Positions 11,001-18,927 of a DNA stretch of 64,000 nt are shown here, piece by piece. The stretch covers positions 248,001 to 312,000 of the forward strand of contig JAPFFF010000050.1 of the NCBI GenBank assembly GCA_039105265.1, written 5' to 3'. Numbering within the stretch: position 1 is the first letter of the stretch; every line of letters starts with the position of its first letter. Made by a program: the position numbers and the translations under genes. Under the pieces are notes generated by a model. That model saw nothing but the letters and a program-made list of their open reading frames with translations. It searched no databases and was not told the DNA's origin. The DNA comes from Tritrichomonas musculus. Taxonomy: Eukaryota > Parabasalia > Tritrichomonadida > Tritrichomonadidae.

Positions 11001-14000
11001 GATGTCGTTAAGTTGAGTCTTGAATTCTGTGTTTTCTTCTTTCAGTAGAGTGATTTCTTGTTTAAGTTGGTCAATTATTCCTCCTTGTTCTTCTTGTTGT
11101 GTGTTGATGTTAGAATTCTTGTTTGCGAGTTCTTTAATATCATTCTTCAGTGATGAAATGTCGTCGTCATTGAATATTGGAGTCGGAATTGATCGTTCTT
11201 TAAAGGATCGTTCGTTTTCTTTCGCAAGAAGATTATCTTGTGATTGTTTCAGTTTGTTGATTTCATGTTTGATACAACGGAGAAGATTGTTTTGATTATT
11301 ATTAGTATTAGTTATTTCTTGGAATTTGTCGTTTAGTTCAGTTTCAAATTGTGATATTCTTTCTGATTCTTCGTTCTCCGTCTTATTCGTTGTTTCAATG
11401 AATGATTTGAGGTCGCCTTGAAGTTTCTTCAGTTCATGTTTCATGCAGCGAAGAATGCGGGTGTGTTTGTCATTCGTTGATGTGATATCATTCAGTTTGT
11501 TGTTCAGTTCTTCTTCTTTGGTTGTTGATTTAGAATTCATCGTATCAATCAATGATTGTGTGCCATCTTGGATTTTCTTGAGTTCATATTTAATGATGTT
11601 AATTGAACTTTCTTGTTTCTCGTTAGTGGATGTCAATTCATATAATTTGTTATTCAGTTCTTCTTCTTTCGTTGTTTCTTTGTTATCAGTGGCTGAAATG
11701 AATGATTTGAGGTCGCCTTGAAGTTTCTTCAATTCGTGCTTGATGCATCGAAGAACTTTATCTTGTTGATCATTTGCTGCTGTGATTTCATTGAGTTTAT
11801 TATTCAGTTCTTCTTTTTGGCTTGTTTCTTTGTCGCTTGAATTATCAATGAATGTTCGTGTTTCATTATGAAGAGATTTCAGTTCGTGCTTGATGCATCG
11901 AAGAACTTTATCTTGTTGATCATTAACAATGATGATTTTATTAATTATGTTGTCCAGTTCGAGTTCTTTGGTGAATCTGCTCTCTGATTCTTTAGTTTCA
12001 TGTTCTTTAATGGTCGAAATGAATGTTCTCATTTCTCCTTGGAGTTTCTTAAGTTCATGTTTGAGACATCGAATTGTTTTGGTTTGTGTTTCATTGTTAA
12101 TTTTCAATTCTTCAAGTTCGTTATCCAATTCAGTAGTTCGAGTTGTTTGTTTGTTGTTGATGTCGTAAAGTTGAGTCTTGAATTCTGTGTTTTCTTCTTT
12201 CAGTAGAGTAATTTCTTGTTTAAGTTGGTCAATTATTCTTCCTTGTTCTTCTTGTTGTGTGTTGATGTTAGAATTCTTGTTTGCGAGTTCTTTAATATCA
12301 TTCTTCAGTGATGAAATGTCGTCGTCATTGAATATTGGTGCTTGAATTGATCGTTCTTTAAAGGATCGTTCGTTTTCTTTCGCAAGAAGATTATCTTGTG
12401 ATTGTTTCAGTTTGTTGATTTCATGTTTGATACAACGGAGAAGATTGTTTTGATTATTATTAGTATTAGTTATTTCTTGGAATTTGTCGTTTAGTTCAGT
12501 TTCATTTTCTTTTGCACAAAGTTCTTCATGTGATTGCTTCAGTTGGCCTAATTCATATTTAATATAATGAATTGATTCATTTTGTTCATTGTTATTTTGG
12601 CTCAATTGTGATTTTACTTCATCTACATTTGATGTCAATTGCTCAAGCTTATTGTCTATTTCGGCTTCTTTAGCAATTTGGGTTTGCTTTTGGTCTTTAA
12701 GTTTTATGAGCTCGTGTTTGATGCAACGTATTGTCTCGCTTTGTTTGTTATTGATTTCTTTCATTTCTTTCAATGAGTTATTGAATTCTTCATCTTTGAT
12801 TAATCTGCTCTTAGACACCTCAGTTTCTTTGCTGTTGGCTGTTTCAATGAATGATTTAATTGATTCTTGAATTTGTTGAAGTTCAATCTTGATGTTATGA
12901 ATGGTTTCATTTTGTTCATCTTTGTTGGCTTTCAGTTCGTTCTCGAGTTCAGTAGTTCGAGTTGTTTGTTTGTTGTTGATGTCGTTAAGTTGAGTCTTGA
13001 ATTCTGTGTTTTCTTCTTTCAGTAGAGTAATTTCTTGTTTAAGTTGGTCAATTATTCTTCCTTGTTCTTCTTGTTGTGTGTTGATGTTAGAATTCTTGTT
13101 TGCGAGTTCTTTAATATCATTCTTCAGTGATGAAATGTCGTCGTCATTGAATATTGGTGCTTGAATTGATCGTTCTTTAACAGATCTTTCATTTTCTTTC
13201 TTCAAAAGATCTTCTTGTGATCGTTTCAATTTGTTTATTTCATGTTTAATGCAGCGAATAATGCTGTTTTGATTATCATTCGTTGCTATGATATCGTTCA
13301 GTTTATCATTCAGATCTTCTTCCTTGTTTGATGAATTCGAATTCATTGTATCAATCATTGATTGTGTGTTATTTGGAACTTTCTTGAGTCCATATTTAAT
13401 AACGTTAATTGAATCTTCTTGTTTGTCATTCGGTTCTTCTTCTTTCGTGCTATTTTCAATGAATGATTTAGTTTCATTCTTGAAAACTTTGAGTTCATGC
13501 TTTATGCATCGAAGAGCGCTTTCATGTCTTTCATTAGTTATTGTGAATTCATTTAGTTTGTTAACAAGCTCTTCTTCTTTATTAATTTCTTTTGCATTTG
13601 TTATTTCAATGAATGACTTGACTGATTCTTGAAGCTGCAGAAGTTCAATTTTAATGGTGCGAATTGATTCACCTTGTTCGTCACTCGATGATTTCAATTC
13701 ATTCAATTCAGTCCTCAATTGTTCTTCTTTGTCATTGTCTTCTCCTTGCTTATCGAATTCAGTTTCTTGGAAATGAAAATACCCTTCTTGTCCTTGTGGT
13801 TGGTAATTAGGTGAGTCATTGTAGCTTTGTTGGTTTTCATTTTGATTATTTAGCGATGGAAGTTCGTTATTGACGATGATTTGAGAAGCAGGATTTTCAC
13901 AGTAGGTTTCATATGATTTTTTAAGTTTGCTTAGTTCATTGCTAATAAAACTAAGAACAGTGCTTTGCTTTTCAATTGCTGGTGTGATTTCATTAAGTCT

Positions 14001-16040
14001 GTCATAAAATTCTTCTTCTTTTGCTTCTCTTTTCTGAGATTCTTCCAATTCATTTTTGGTTGTTTCTTCAATGAATGATTTGGTTTCATCCTGGAGATTT
14101 TTAAGTTCATATTTAATGAGACGAAGTTCATTATCATGTTTGTCATTTGCAGCTGTTATTTCATTCAATTTGTTGTTTATTTCTTCTTCAATTTGAACCT
14201 TTTTTGTAGCTTCAATGAATGATTTAGTTTCTTCTTTAATTCTGATTATTTCCGTCTTAAGTGATTGAAGCAAAGTTTCTTGTTCTTGTTGACGTTGTGT
14301 TGATGTGCTGTTCTTACTTTGAAGGTCTTCAATTTCATTCTTAATTAATGAAATTTCTTTATCATTAATTATTTGAGTTGGAATTGATCGTTCTTTTATT
14401 AAATGATCTTTTTCATGAGCGGCAACTTGATCTTTAAGTTTCTTTAATTCAAACTTGACACAGCGAATAATTCTGTCTTGTTTGTTGTTGATTTCTTTCA
14501 TTTGAACCAATTGGTTGTTGATTTCTACTTCTTTTTTGTTCAATACGATGATTTTCTTATTGAGTGTTTTCTCTTCAATTGATCTTTTTGTGTATTCCTC
14601 TGTTTGCTTGATTTTTGTGGTTTCAATGAAGGATCTGATTTCCATTTGAAGTTGTTTGAATTCATTTCTTAAATTATTAATTTCATCATTTGATTTTGGA
14701 ACTATTTCATCTTCAACTTCTTCCTCTTCTTCTTCAATTTTAATTTCTTCTTCTTTGCTCAATTGAGATGAAATGTCGGCAGCTTTTTCAATTGGCTGGT
14801 TAGGAAGAATGTCAGCAACCAAAAATACTTTTGAAGTGGAAAATGGAGCAATGTCTGCATTTATTCTGTATCCTGAAAAACTAAAAATTTTTTTGATATT
14901 TTTAGTTGTCAAATTTGATTTGTTTTCAATCGGTTTGTTGACTCTATTCAAAATATTAACTTGATTGATTTGAACTTGATCTTGATTTGCATTTATTGAA
15001 TCATTCTGTCTCTTCTCGTTGGAAACATGTTGATCTTTTTTGTTTGAATTTTTTTCTTCTTGATTTTTCCTGTTTTGAAAGGAAATTAATTTTTCTTTTT
15101 CGTTCGATTTCGGGTCATTGTTGTTGTTGCTTTGTGATGTTGGCCTTTCTTCTTGATTGAATTTTGCGTTTCTATCTGGAAAAGATTGAATACTGTAATT
15201 TTTTGAGGGAGGTTTGTTTGAATATTTTGGATCGATTTGATTTGGCTGTTTTTCTTCTCCCTTTTGAGTATAAGGTGAGTTGTGATTGATTGTGGATTTA
15301 ATTTCATCATTTTCTTTTTTCAAGTTGGGGTCCTGACGAGGAACTGGTGATTTGGAATTATTAAAATTAAGAGCATTTTGACTACCGTTGGTTGAATTTA
15401 TATCTTTTTTATGACTTTTTGTTTGATTATTTGAATTTGGAAAACTCTGTTTTGTTGGAACTTTCTGTTGTTCAACTGGATTTTCATGATTTATGAAGTT
15501 ATCTGCAATTAATTTGTTTAGAAACGCGTCACTTCCTCGCCTTTGTCTTCTGGGCTTGATTGATATTGGGATTGCTGATGATGGAATATGGAAAAAAGCT
15601 GAAGGTATAAGAGATTGAACTGGTGATAAGCTAATTGTCGCGTAAATAATTGCATTGAATTCATTTGATGGGAATTCTAGCTTGATTGGATAAAAAGTTT
15701 CCATTTGTGAATTTAAAAATAAACCTGGATCTGTGCTTATATCGCTAGCTGAAACCAAGTTTTTGGATTTATCGTAAATATTAATGGTAAAAATAATTCG
15801 ACGAGCTGTAGATTTGGTCTGATCTCTGCTGTAAACAGCATTTATTGTTTTGTTATATTTGTAATTTATTTGAAAACAGTTTTTATAAATTAATTTTTCG
15901 GGTTGAAGAGAAATTTCAGAATCATCAATTGAAATTACTATATTGAAATTATAATCACTTGGTAAATTGATTATAACCTTTTCTAATGCGAAGAAAAGAT
16001 TGGACTTTAGAAATAAATAATCATTGTTTGACTTGCTCAT
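5004..16040 (-). CDS. Giant repetitive coiled-coil protein with acidic tail (3,678 aa)
   Basis: The start is the ATG at 16,040, because an initiator TCATT lies 10 nt upstream. Residues 1-165 look like a globular beta-rich domain (KVIINLPSDYNFNIVISIDD...), perhaps C2-like. A Pro/Asn/Gln/Ser-rich linker follows (about 165-400). Roughly 2,500 residues of coiled coil come next, built of 50-residue units with the core RCIKHELKKLQ and a larger module holding NERSFKERSIPTPIFNDDDI. The last 600 residues are Glu/Asp/Lys/Asn repeats (EEKVNDNEDE). Trichomonads have many such proteins, often misnamed 'viral A-type inclusion protein'; their role is unproven and a cytoskeletal or scaffold role is inference. 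The TAA at 5,004 falls inside the acidic repeat, and 38 further in-frame acidic codons continue to stops at 4,884-4,889, so the gene may once have ended there. Confidence 0.88.
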   Translation of the reverse strand: MSKSNNDYLFLKSNLFFALEKVIINLPSDYNFNIVISIDDSEISLQPEKLIYKNCFQINYKYNKTINAVYSRDQTKSTARRIIFTINIYDKSKNLVSASDISTDPGLFLNSQMETFYPIKLEFPSNEFNAIIYATISLSPVQSLIPSAFFHIPSSAIPISIKPRRQRRGSDAFLNKLIADNFINHENPVEQQKVPTKQSFPNSNNQTKSHKKDINSTNGSQNALNFNNSKSPVPRQDPNLKKENDEIKSTINHNSPYTQKGEEKQPNQIDPKYSNKPPSKNYSIQSFPDRNAKFNQEERPTSQSNNNNDPKSNEKEKLISFQNRKNQEEKNSNKKDQHVSNEKRQNDSINANQDQVQINQVNILNRVNKPIENKSNLTTKNIKKIFSFSGYRINADIAPFSTSKVFLVADILPNQPIEKAADISSQLSKEEEIKIEEEEEEVEDEIVPKSNDEINNLRNEFKQLQMEIRSFIETTKIKQTEEYTKRSIEEKTLNKKIIVLNKKEVEINNQLVQMKEINNKQDRIIRCVKFELKKLKDQVAAHEKDHLIKERSIPTQIINDKEISLIKNEIEDLQSKNSTSTQRQQEQETLLQSLKTEIIRIKEETKSFIEATKKVQIEEEINNKLNEITAANDKHDNELRLIKYELKNLQDETKSFIEETTKNELEESQKREAKEEEFYDRLNEITPAIEKQSTVLSFISNELSKLKKSYETYCENPASQIIVNNELPSLNNQNENQQSYNDSPNYQPQGQEGYFHFQETEFDKQGEDNDKEEQLRTELNELKSSSDEQGESIRTIKIELLQLQESVKSFIEITNAKEINKEEELVNKLNEFTITNERHESALRCIKHELKVFKNETKSFIENSTKEEEPNDKQEDSINVIKYGLKKVPNNTQSMIDTMNSNSSNKEEDLNDKLNDIIATNDNQNSIIRCIKHEINKLKRSQEDLLKKENERSVKERSIQAPIFNDDDISSLKNDIKELANKNSNINTQQEEQGRIIDQLKQEITLLKEENTEFKTQLNDINNKQTTRTTELENELKANKDEQNETIHNIKIELQQIQESIKSFIETANSKETEVSKSRLIKDEEFNNSLKEMKEINNKQSETIRCIKHELIKLKDQKQTQIAKEAEIDNKLEQLTSNVDEVKSQLSQNNNEQNESIHYIKYELGQLKQSHEELCAKENETELNDKFQEITNTNNNQNNLLRCIKHEINKLKQSQDNLLAKENERSFKERSIQAPIFNDDDISSLKNDIKELANKNSNINTQQEEQGRIIDQLKQEITLLKEENTEFKTQLYDINNKQTTRTTELDNELEELKINNETQTKTIRCLKHELKKLQGEMRTFISTIKEHETKESESRFTKELELDNIINKIIIVNDQQDKVLRCIKHELKSLHNETRTFIDNSSDKETSQKEELNNKLNEITAANDQQDKVLRCIKHELKKLQGDLKSFISATDNKETTKEEELNNKLYELTSTNEKQESSINIIKYELKKIQDGTQSLIDTMNSKSTTKEEELNNKLNDITSTNDKHTRILRCMKHELKKLQGDLKSFIETTNKTENEESERISQFETELNDKFQEITNTNNNQNNLLRCIKHEINKLKQSQDNLLAKENERSFKERSIPTPIFNDDDISSLKNDIKELANKNSNINTQQEEQGGIIDQLKQEITLLKEENTEFKTQLNDINNKQTTRTTELDNELEELKINNETQIKTIRCLKHELKKLYEKTQLFIDTTNNREAQEAENNLIKEEEFNNKLEEISLNNVKQDKVISCIKYELRKLQKETQSFIETTNNKEAFNETAMNNKLDEISATNEKQESSINIIKYELKKVQDDTQSLIDTMNSNSANKEEELNNRLNELTASNDKHASILRCMKHELKKLQGDLKSFIETTNKTENEESERISQFETELNDKFQEITNTNNNQNNLLRCIKHEINKLKQSQDNLLAKENERSFKERSIPTPIFNDDDISSLKNDIKELANKNSNINTQQEEQERRIQHLQLELEKEFKELKTNNDKQNETIRCIKHELKKLNKETQSFIETTNDKETNKENELNNQFNVISLMNDKQNSAIRCIKHELKSLQKEMKSLIETLNRKEANEMQNRSIEGEELNNKLNEITTTNDQQDKVLRCIKHELKKLQGDLKSFISATDNKETTKEEELNNKLNELTSTNEKQESSINIIKYELKKVQDDTQSLIDTMNSNSANKEEELNNRLNELTASNDKQSSILRCMKHELKKLQGDLKSFIETTNKTENEESERISQFETELNDKLQEITNTNNNQNNLLRCIKHEINKLKQSQDNLLAKENERSFKERSIPTPIFNDDDISSLKNDIKELENENTLMKSNNETQIKAIRCLKHELKKLQGEMRNFISTIKEHETKESESRFTKELELDNMINNIIIVNDQQDKVLRCIKHELKSLHNETRTFIDNSSDKETSQKEELNNKLNEITATNDQQDKVLRCIKHELKKLQGDLKSFISATDNKETTKEEELNNKLNKLTSTNEKQESSLNIIKYELKKVQDDTQSLIDTMNSNSANKEEELNNRLNELTASNDKHASILRCLKHELKKLQGDLKSFISATDNKETTKEEELNNKLNELSSTNEKQESSINIIKYELKKIQDGTQSLIDTMNSKSSTKEEELNNKLNDITTKNDKQSSILRCMKHELKKLQGDLKSFISATDNKETTKEEELNNKLNELSSTNEKQESSINIIKYELKKIQDGTQSLIDTMNSKSSTKEEELNNKLNDITTTNDKQSSILRCMKHELKKLQDKLKSFIETTKENERKETENRSVRELELDNMMNGIIIVNDKQDKVLRCIKHELKKLQEEIKFIFYAISTKEDEAEEGINNEEPSNDKPEKELKIVKYELKKHRLLPQNISLKGFDQNSLLEKPDAIEMRANLGSFRSGIQKEIASENSSSSQLEIGDLMKQMNDVKSTLNGMEYNSTIQSITESMDDFNKFMDSVKIKLLSIEDRLQNEESSSASGSDDEDPNSELIKEIKDIKEGLNYHSISIGQLASKFTNVRNVVLNLEKKVDKHDEIFEKFQQTINNLIRNFNKLGTLSKSQINVINEVSINENVKDSGSTEDNRKDDKKDNENDNANNANKNDDDRKEKYNNEENESNANEAKENDDDSDNKEKEKYNDEEKEDKEKVNDEEKANDVDKDDNEEKVNGNKEKDDDEEKEDEEKGNDDEEEKVNDEEEEEKLNDKEEDEEKVNDEDEDEDEEEVNEEEEEKVNDNEDEHEEKVNDKEEEKVNDNEEEEEEKVNDNEDEDEEKVNDKEEEYENEEKVNDNEDEYEEKVNDNEEEYENEEKVNDKEEEKVNDNEEEEEEKVNDNEDEDEEKVNDKEEEYENEEKVNDNEDEYEEKVNDNEEEYENEEKVNDKEEEKVNDNEEEEEEKVNDNEDEDEEKVNDKEEEYENEEKVNDKEEEKVNDNEDEDENEEKVNDKEEEKVNDNEDEDENEEKVNDKEEEKVNDNEEEYENEEKVNDKEEEKVNDNEDEDENEEKVNDNEDEEEVNEEEEKVNDNEEEYENEEKVNDKEEEKVNDNEDEEKINNDEDENEEKVNDNEDEDENEEKVNDNEDEEEVNEEEEEKANDNEEEYENEEKVNDDDEEKEKINDDNEEKEKVNDDEEEKEKINNDEEEKEKINNDEEEKEENDNDSDKKEKDDDEEDEEIDDYE
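5010..6800. repeat. Acidic-tail minisatellite (TTTTCTTC / GAAGAAAA-type)
   Basis: The strand shown is an almost pure T/C/A tract made of units such as TCATTTACTTTTTCTTC at variable spacing. It also holds a larger duplicated block: the stretch around 5,800-5,990 recurs almost exactly around 5,985-6,170 and again, partly, around 6,180-6,310. All units are multiples of three and keep the frame of the giant gene. The opposite strand has a spurious 600-codon frame rich in Leu, His, Phe and Tyr. Confidence 0.85.
7380..14700. repeat. 150-bp coiled-coil repeat array with higher-order copies
   Basis: The 50-codon unit (core RCIKHELKKLQ) is repeated dozens of times. Some pairs of units are near-identical 300-bp duplications, for example 7,741-8,040 against 8,041-8,340. 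A longer module containing NERSFKERSIPTPIFNDDDI recurs near 9,100, 10,170, 11,190, 12,330 and 13,160. Fresh, nearly identical copies beside diverged ones point to continuing unequal exchange. Confidence 0.8.
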
Positions 16041-16047
16041 CAAATTT

Positions 16048-16052
16048 AATGA
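16048..16052 (-). promoter_or_regulatory. Initiator (Inr) of the giant coiled-coil gene
   Basis: On the minus strand TCATT matches the trichomonad initiator TCA+1-Py-(T/A), with the presumed +1 A ten bases before the ATG at 16,040. This supports that ATG over the in-frame TTG just before it. Confidence 0.6.
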
Positions 16053-16440
16053 AATATAAAATTTTATATTTCCTTCACCTTTTTGAATGTATCTTGGTTT
16101 TTCTTTTAATTATTTGAATTAATACAGTCGATTTTCTAATCCTTTTCAATAAAATTAAAAACGATCACTTTATTTCAAATTCTGAATTTTATAAACTTTC
16201 ATTCTGAATTTTTTTAAACTATTATTCAATTGTTTATCTATATTTTAACAATAATATTGACCTTTTATCAGAAAATTTAAAACTTGAGAATATTTTTATT
16301 TTCATCAAAAATATCAATAATTTAGAAATTTTTAATAAATATTTGAACATTATAATTAATATAAATTAACATTTTTTTAAATTTAAAGACATAAAAATAT
16401 ATTTTTAAAAAGATATAAAAGTAATAATTTTTCAAAGCTT
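16053..16440. other. Intergenic spacer, nothing recognised
   Basis: Very AT-rich DNA separating the giant gene's initiator from the small Polinton fragment. No gene or clear element terminus was seen, so the left edge of the fragment is not defined. Confidence 0.5.
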
Positions 16441-17604
16441 TTAATTTTGAATATTTTGTTTTAATTTATTTTCATCAACGTATATATAAAAATCTTTCAT
16501 AAATGCTCCAGACTCATCAATGATTTCATTTTTTCTCAACACAATTCGAAACACATTTAATTTATTTTTTATTGTCTTCAATTTATTTATTGTCGTTGAT
16601 GGTATGTGTTTGATGCTTAATTTCTTACATTCAATCGAATTATAAATATAATCATTAGTGTATACATCATCATTTTCAATATAATAATATTCATAACCTG
16701 GGAACGGTCTAAAATTGCTTTCAACTGGCTTCAAATCATTAATATCAACACCATTAATCAATCCGTTAACTTGCAAATCATAAGGCATATTCATTTTTCC
16801 ATAAATCGGTTTTGATTCATCAAATGGTCTTTGCATTGGGTCATCAATGATAGGAATTGATAAATCTTTTATTTTTTGGCTTGGGTCTACAATATCATAT
16901 GATTTTTCAGTTTCATCATTTGGTGGAGCCCATATTTTCGATAACTCAGTTGTCAATGCTGATTTGCCTTCACTGTACACTGTTTCTATTTTATCCAATG
17001 GTCCCATAATTTGTTCAGCATTAGAACCCCAAACTCTAGTGCTAAAATTAGAAAACGATTGCCATATGTTTTGTATCTCTGGATTAATCGTTGATGTTAT
17101 ATATCCATCGAGATTATTCACTAATCCTGCTAATGATGTTAATTGGTCATGTAATCCTCCTTCATCCATACAATGACAGCTATTTATACCATTTACAACA
17201 TCAATAATAACATTAACAACATTACTAATTTCGAACATACTTGAATTCGTCCATTGCCACAATTCCAATAATGCATTTGATGATGTTTTAACATTTTTGT
17301 CAATCACATTTAGTTTATCATTAGCGTATTTCAAACTATGATATGTTATTAATGCTTTCAATACTTCATTAACTCCACTTAATGCTGTTTTCTTCAAATA
17401 TTCAGGGTCGTTTGTTCCAGTTGATACCAAATCATTAACTTCATCCTTGTTGTAAATACAATTGAATTTAATTGTATCATTATCATCATTAGTGATATTT
17501 ATTTGTTCGTTTCCTTCATTATCTTCACCAATGAAAATCTTAAATCCCTTGTCATTAAAAATTTCAGTTTCTTTAGATTTGTAAGCGTATAACGCAATTG
17601 TCAT
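16441..17604 (-). CDS. Polinton fibre-like protein (fragment element)
   Basis: A protein of 387 residues. Its N-terminus (MTIALYAYKSKE, then IKFNCIYNKDEV) matches the start of the 1,626-residue protein at 45,638-50,518 (MSLALYSVKSKE, VQFNCVYNKAEI). Its C-terminal third (FRIVLRKNEIIDESG... FYIYVDENK) matches a conserved module found in both long proteins of the large Polinton. I chose the ATG at 17,604 by alignment to that relative; another in-frame ATG lies at 17,613. It lies head-to-head with the candidate penton gene. A virion surface or fibre role is inferred from the larger relatives. Confidence 0.6.
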   Translation of the reverse strand: MTIALYAYKSKETEIFNDKGFKIFIGEDNEGNEQINITNDDNDTIKFNCIYNKDEVNDLVSTGTNDPEYLKKTALSGVNEVLKALITYHSLKYANDKLNVIDKNVKTSSNALLELWQWTNSSMFEISNVVNVIIDVVNGINSCHCMDEGGLHDQLTSLAGLVNNLDGYITSTINPEIQNIWQSFSNFSTRVWGSNAEQIMGPLDKIETVYSEGKSALTTELSKIWAPPNDETEKSYDIVDPSQKIKDLSIPIIDDPMQRPFDESKPIYGKMNMPYDLQVNGLINGVDINDLKPVESNFRPFPGYEYYYIENDDVYTNDYIYNSIECKKLSIKHIPSTTINKLKTIKNKLNVFRIVLRKNEIIDESGAFMKDFYIYVDENKLKQNIQN

Positions 17605-17622
17605 TTTATTCATTATTAAATT

Positions 17623-18381
17623 ATGTTATATTCTGTTCATTCGAAACCGTCTGATTATAGCACAGTATCATTAAACATTGACATTCCATGGAAATGTAGT
17701 TATATCAAATATTATATTTCATCCATTAACACAATGTCAAATATTTTATATTCAACGACTGATGACATTTTTGAATTCATTGATGATGAAAAACAATTAA
17801 TAAAAATAACATTTGAAAATAATTATTCATATGAAATCAAAGAATTAATTAAAAAAATGAACCAACAACAGATGAAAAATGATGAATGTGTTAATATTAT
17901 AACATTTAGTGTAAACGCTGACAATACAATAACCATGCTTTCAACAAAAGATATCACAATTAAATCTATCAGTCATCGAATAAAACTATTAACTGGATTA
18001 TATAACACTACACTACCAATTGAAATCAAAAATAACACTCCATACATAATTCATGATTTACCAGTTTTAAATTATGCAAATAAATTATATCTTGTCTCAC
18101 TACAGGGTCAGCCAGTTTATAGTTCAATTGGTGAAAAGGAATACACACCATCAGTTATTGCAAACATTGATTCAATGATTTTAAATCAAGCTCCACTTAT
18201 TGTTAACTATGACCAGACAAAGCCAATAAAAATAAAAACTAATAGCGATTCATTAAAATATCTTGAAATGCGTCTCGTTGATTTTATGTATCAGCCAATT
18301 AAACTAATGAGCCTACTATTCATCACAATCAAAATCAAACCATCAACTGATGCAAACGTTGGAGATATCATAAGTAAATAA
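17623..18381 (+). CDS. Polinton candidate penton/minor capsid protein (fragment element)
   Basis: A 252-residue protein clearly related to the one at 50,538-51,272. Shared stretches include MLYS-SKP-Y-TV, IDIPWKC-Y-KYY-SSIN, NKLYLVSLQG, EYTPS-IANID and DSLKYLEMRLVDFM-QP. The length and conservation fit a single-jelly-roll penton, which Polintons are known to carry; that assignment is inference. A TCATT initiator-like sequence (17,610-17,614) lies about 11 nt before the ATG, inside the divergent 10-20 bp gap with the fibre-like gene. The frame is open. Confidence 0.6.
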   Translation: MLYSVHSKPSDYSTVSLNIDIPWKCSYIKYYISSINTMSNILYSTTDDIFEFIDDEKQLIKITFENNYSYEIKELIKKMNQQQMKNDECVNIITFSVNADNTITMLSTKDITIKSISHRIKLLTGLYNTTLPIEIKNNTPYIIHDLPVLNYANKLYLVSLQGQPVYSSIGEKEYTPSVIANIDSMILNQAPLIVNYDQTKPIKIKTNSDSLKYLEMRLVDFMYQPIKLMSLLFITIKIKPSTDANVGDIISK

Positions 18382-18383
18382 AT

Positions 18384-18644
18384 TTATTTATGTTCTTCAA
18401 TTTGTTTCTTCATTTCTATCAATTCATTTTTTTTACGTTGACGATATTCTTTCTGTTGTTTCTTCCTTGCTTCCTTTCTCTCTTCATCATTAGCGTATTT
18501 GCTTTTTCTTCCACGTTTAACTTCTGGTTGTGGCTTTGGTTTATCTTCAAATTGTAGATTTTCAATAGACTTTGATTTTGTCATAGATTTAATAATAGGT
18601 GTTTGATTGAATTGATTTAAATCTAATTTATTGTTTTCAGTCAT
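18384..18644 (-). CDS. Small basic-region protein of Polinton type
   Basis: An 86-residue protein starting MTENNKLDLNQFNQTP, related throughout to the 104-residue protein at 57,010-57,324. The shared core KRGRKSKY followed by EER-EAR-KQQKEYR-RKK is strongly basic and looks like an AT-hook-like patch plus a bZIP-style basic helix, so nucleic-acid binding is likely. It runs tail-to-tail with the candidate penton gene two bases away. A T7 tract (18,657-18,663) lies 12 nt before its ATG, as in the large Polinton. Confidence 0.55.
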   Translation of the reverse strand: MTENNKLDLNQFNQTPIIKSMTKSKSIENLQFEDKPKPQPEVKRGRKSKYANDEERKEARKKQQKEYRQRKKNELIEMKKQIEEHK

Positions 18645-18663
18645 TTAGACATCAATAAAAAAA

Positions 18664-18927
18664 TCATTTATTATTTTTGATTGGGCTATAAATCAATATA
18701 TACGTTCGACCATTACAACATATATCTATTATATACTCATCAATATTGAAAATTTCATCAGTGAACATTTTTATTTTTGTCTCTTCTTTCAATTTCTTCA
18801 TTTGCTGACTCAATGTCTTATCATCTTGTTTCAACAGAACACTCAATGGTTGAAAATAAATTAATTCGATTCGCTCGTATTCCTTTGGTATTGGTGTGTA
18901 ATCGATTGGGTCAGTTAATCGTTTCAT
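18664..18927 (-). CDS. Small hypothetical protein in Polinton fragment
   Basis: An 87-residue open frame (MKRLTDPIDYTPIPKEYERIELIYF...) just upstream of the basic-region gene on the same strand, 19 bp away. It has a charged helical middle (QQMKKLKEETKIK) and ends IYSPIKNNK. I see no counterpart in the large Polinton and no known motif. Its position suggests it belongs to the element. Confidence 0.4.
   Translation of the reverse strand: MKRLTDPIDYTPIPKEYERIELIYFQPLSVLLKQDDKTLSQQMKKLKEETKIKMFTDEIFNIDEYIIDICCNGRTYILIYSPIKNNK

Larger units (their letters stand above)
16441..18927. mobile_element. Polinton (Maverick) fragment, four open genes
   Basis: The segment holds a fibre-like gene, a candidate penton gene, a basic-region gene and a small unknown gene. 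The first three are relatives of genes in the large Polinton at 41,330-64,000 and stand in the same order and orientations. The polymerase, capsid and ATPase genes are not here and no terminal repeats were recognised, so it is a piece of an element rather than a whole one. The genes are open but clearly diverged from the large copy (I judge roughly half of penton residues identical by eye), which suggests a different Polinton lineage rather than a recent duplicate. Confidence 0.7.

Noticed and set aside
7057-14146. Many 60-120 codon plus-strand frames rich in Ser, Leu and Phe
   Set aside because: All lie opposite the coiled-coil repeats of the giant gene and repeat with them.
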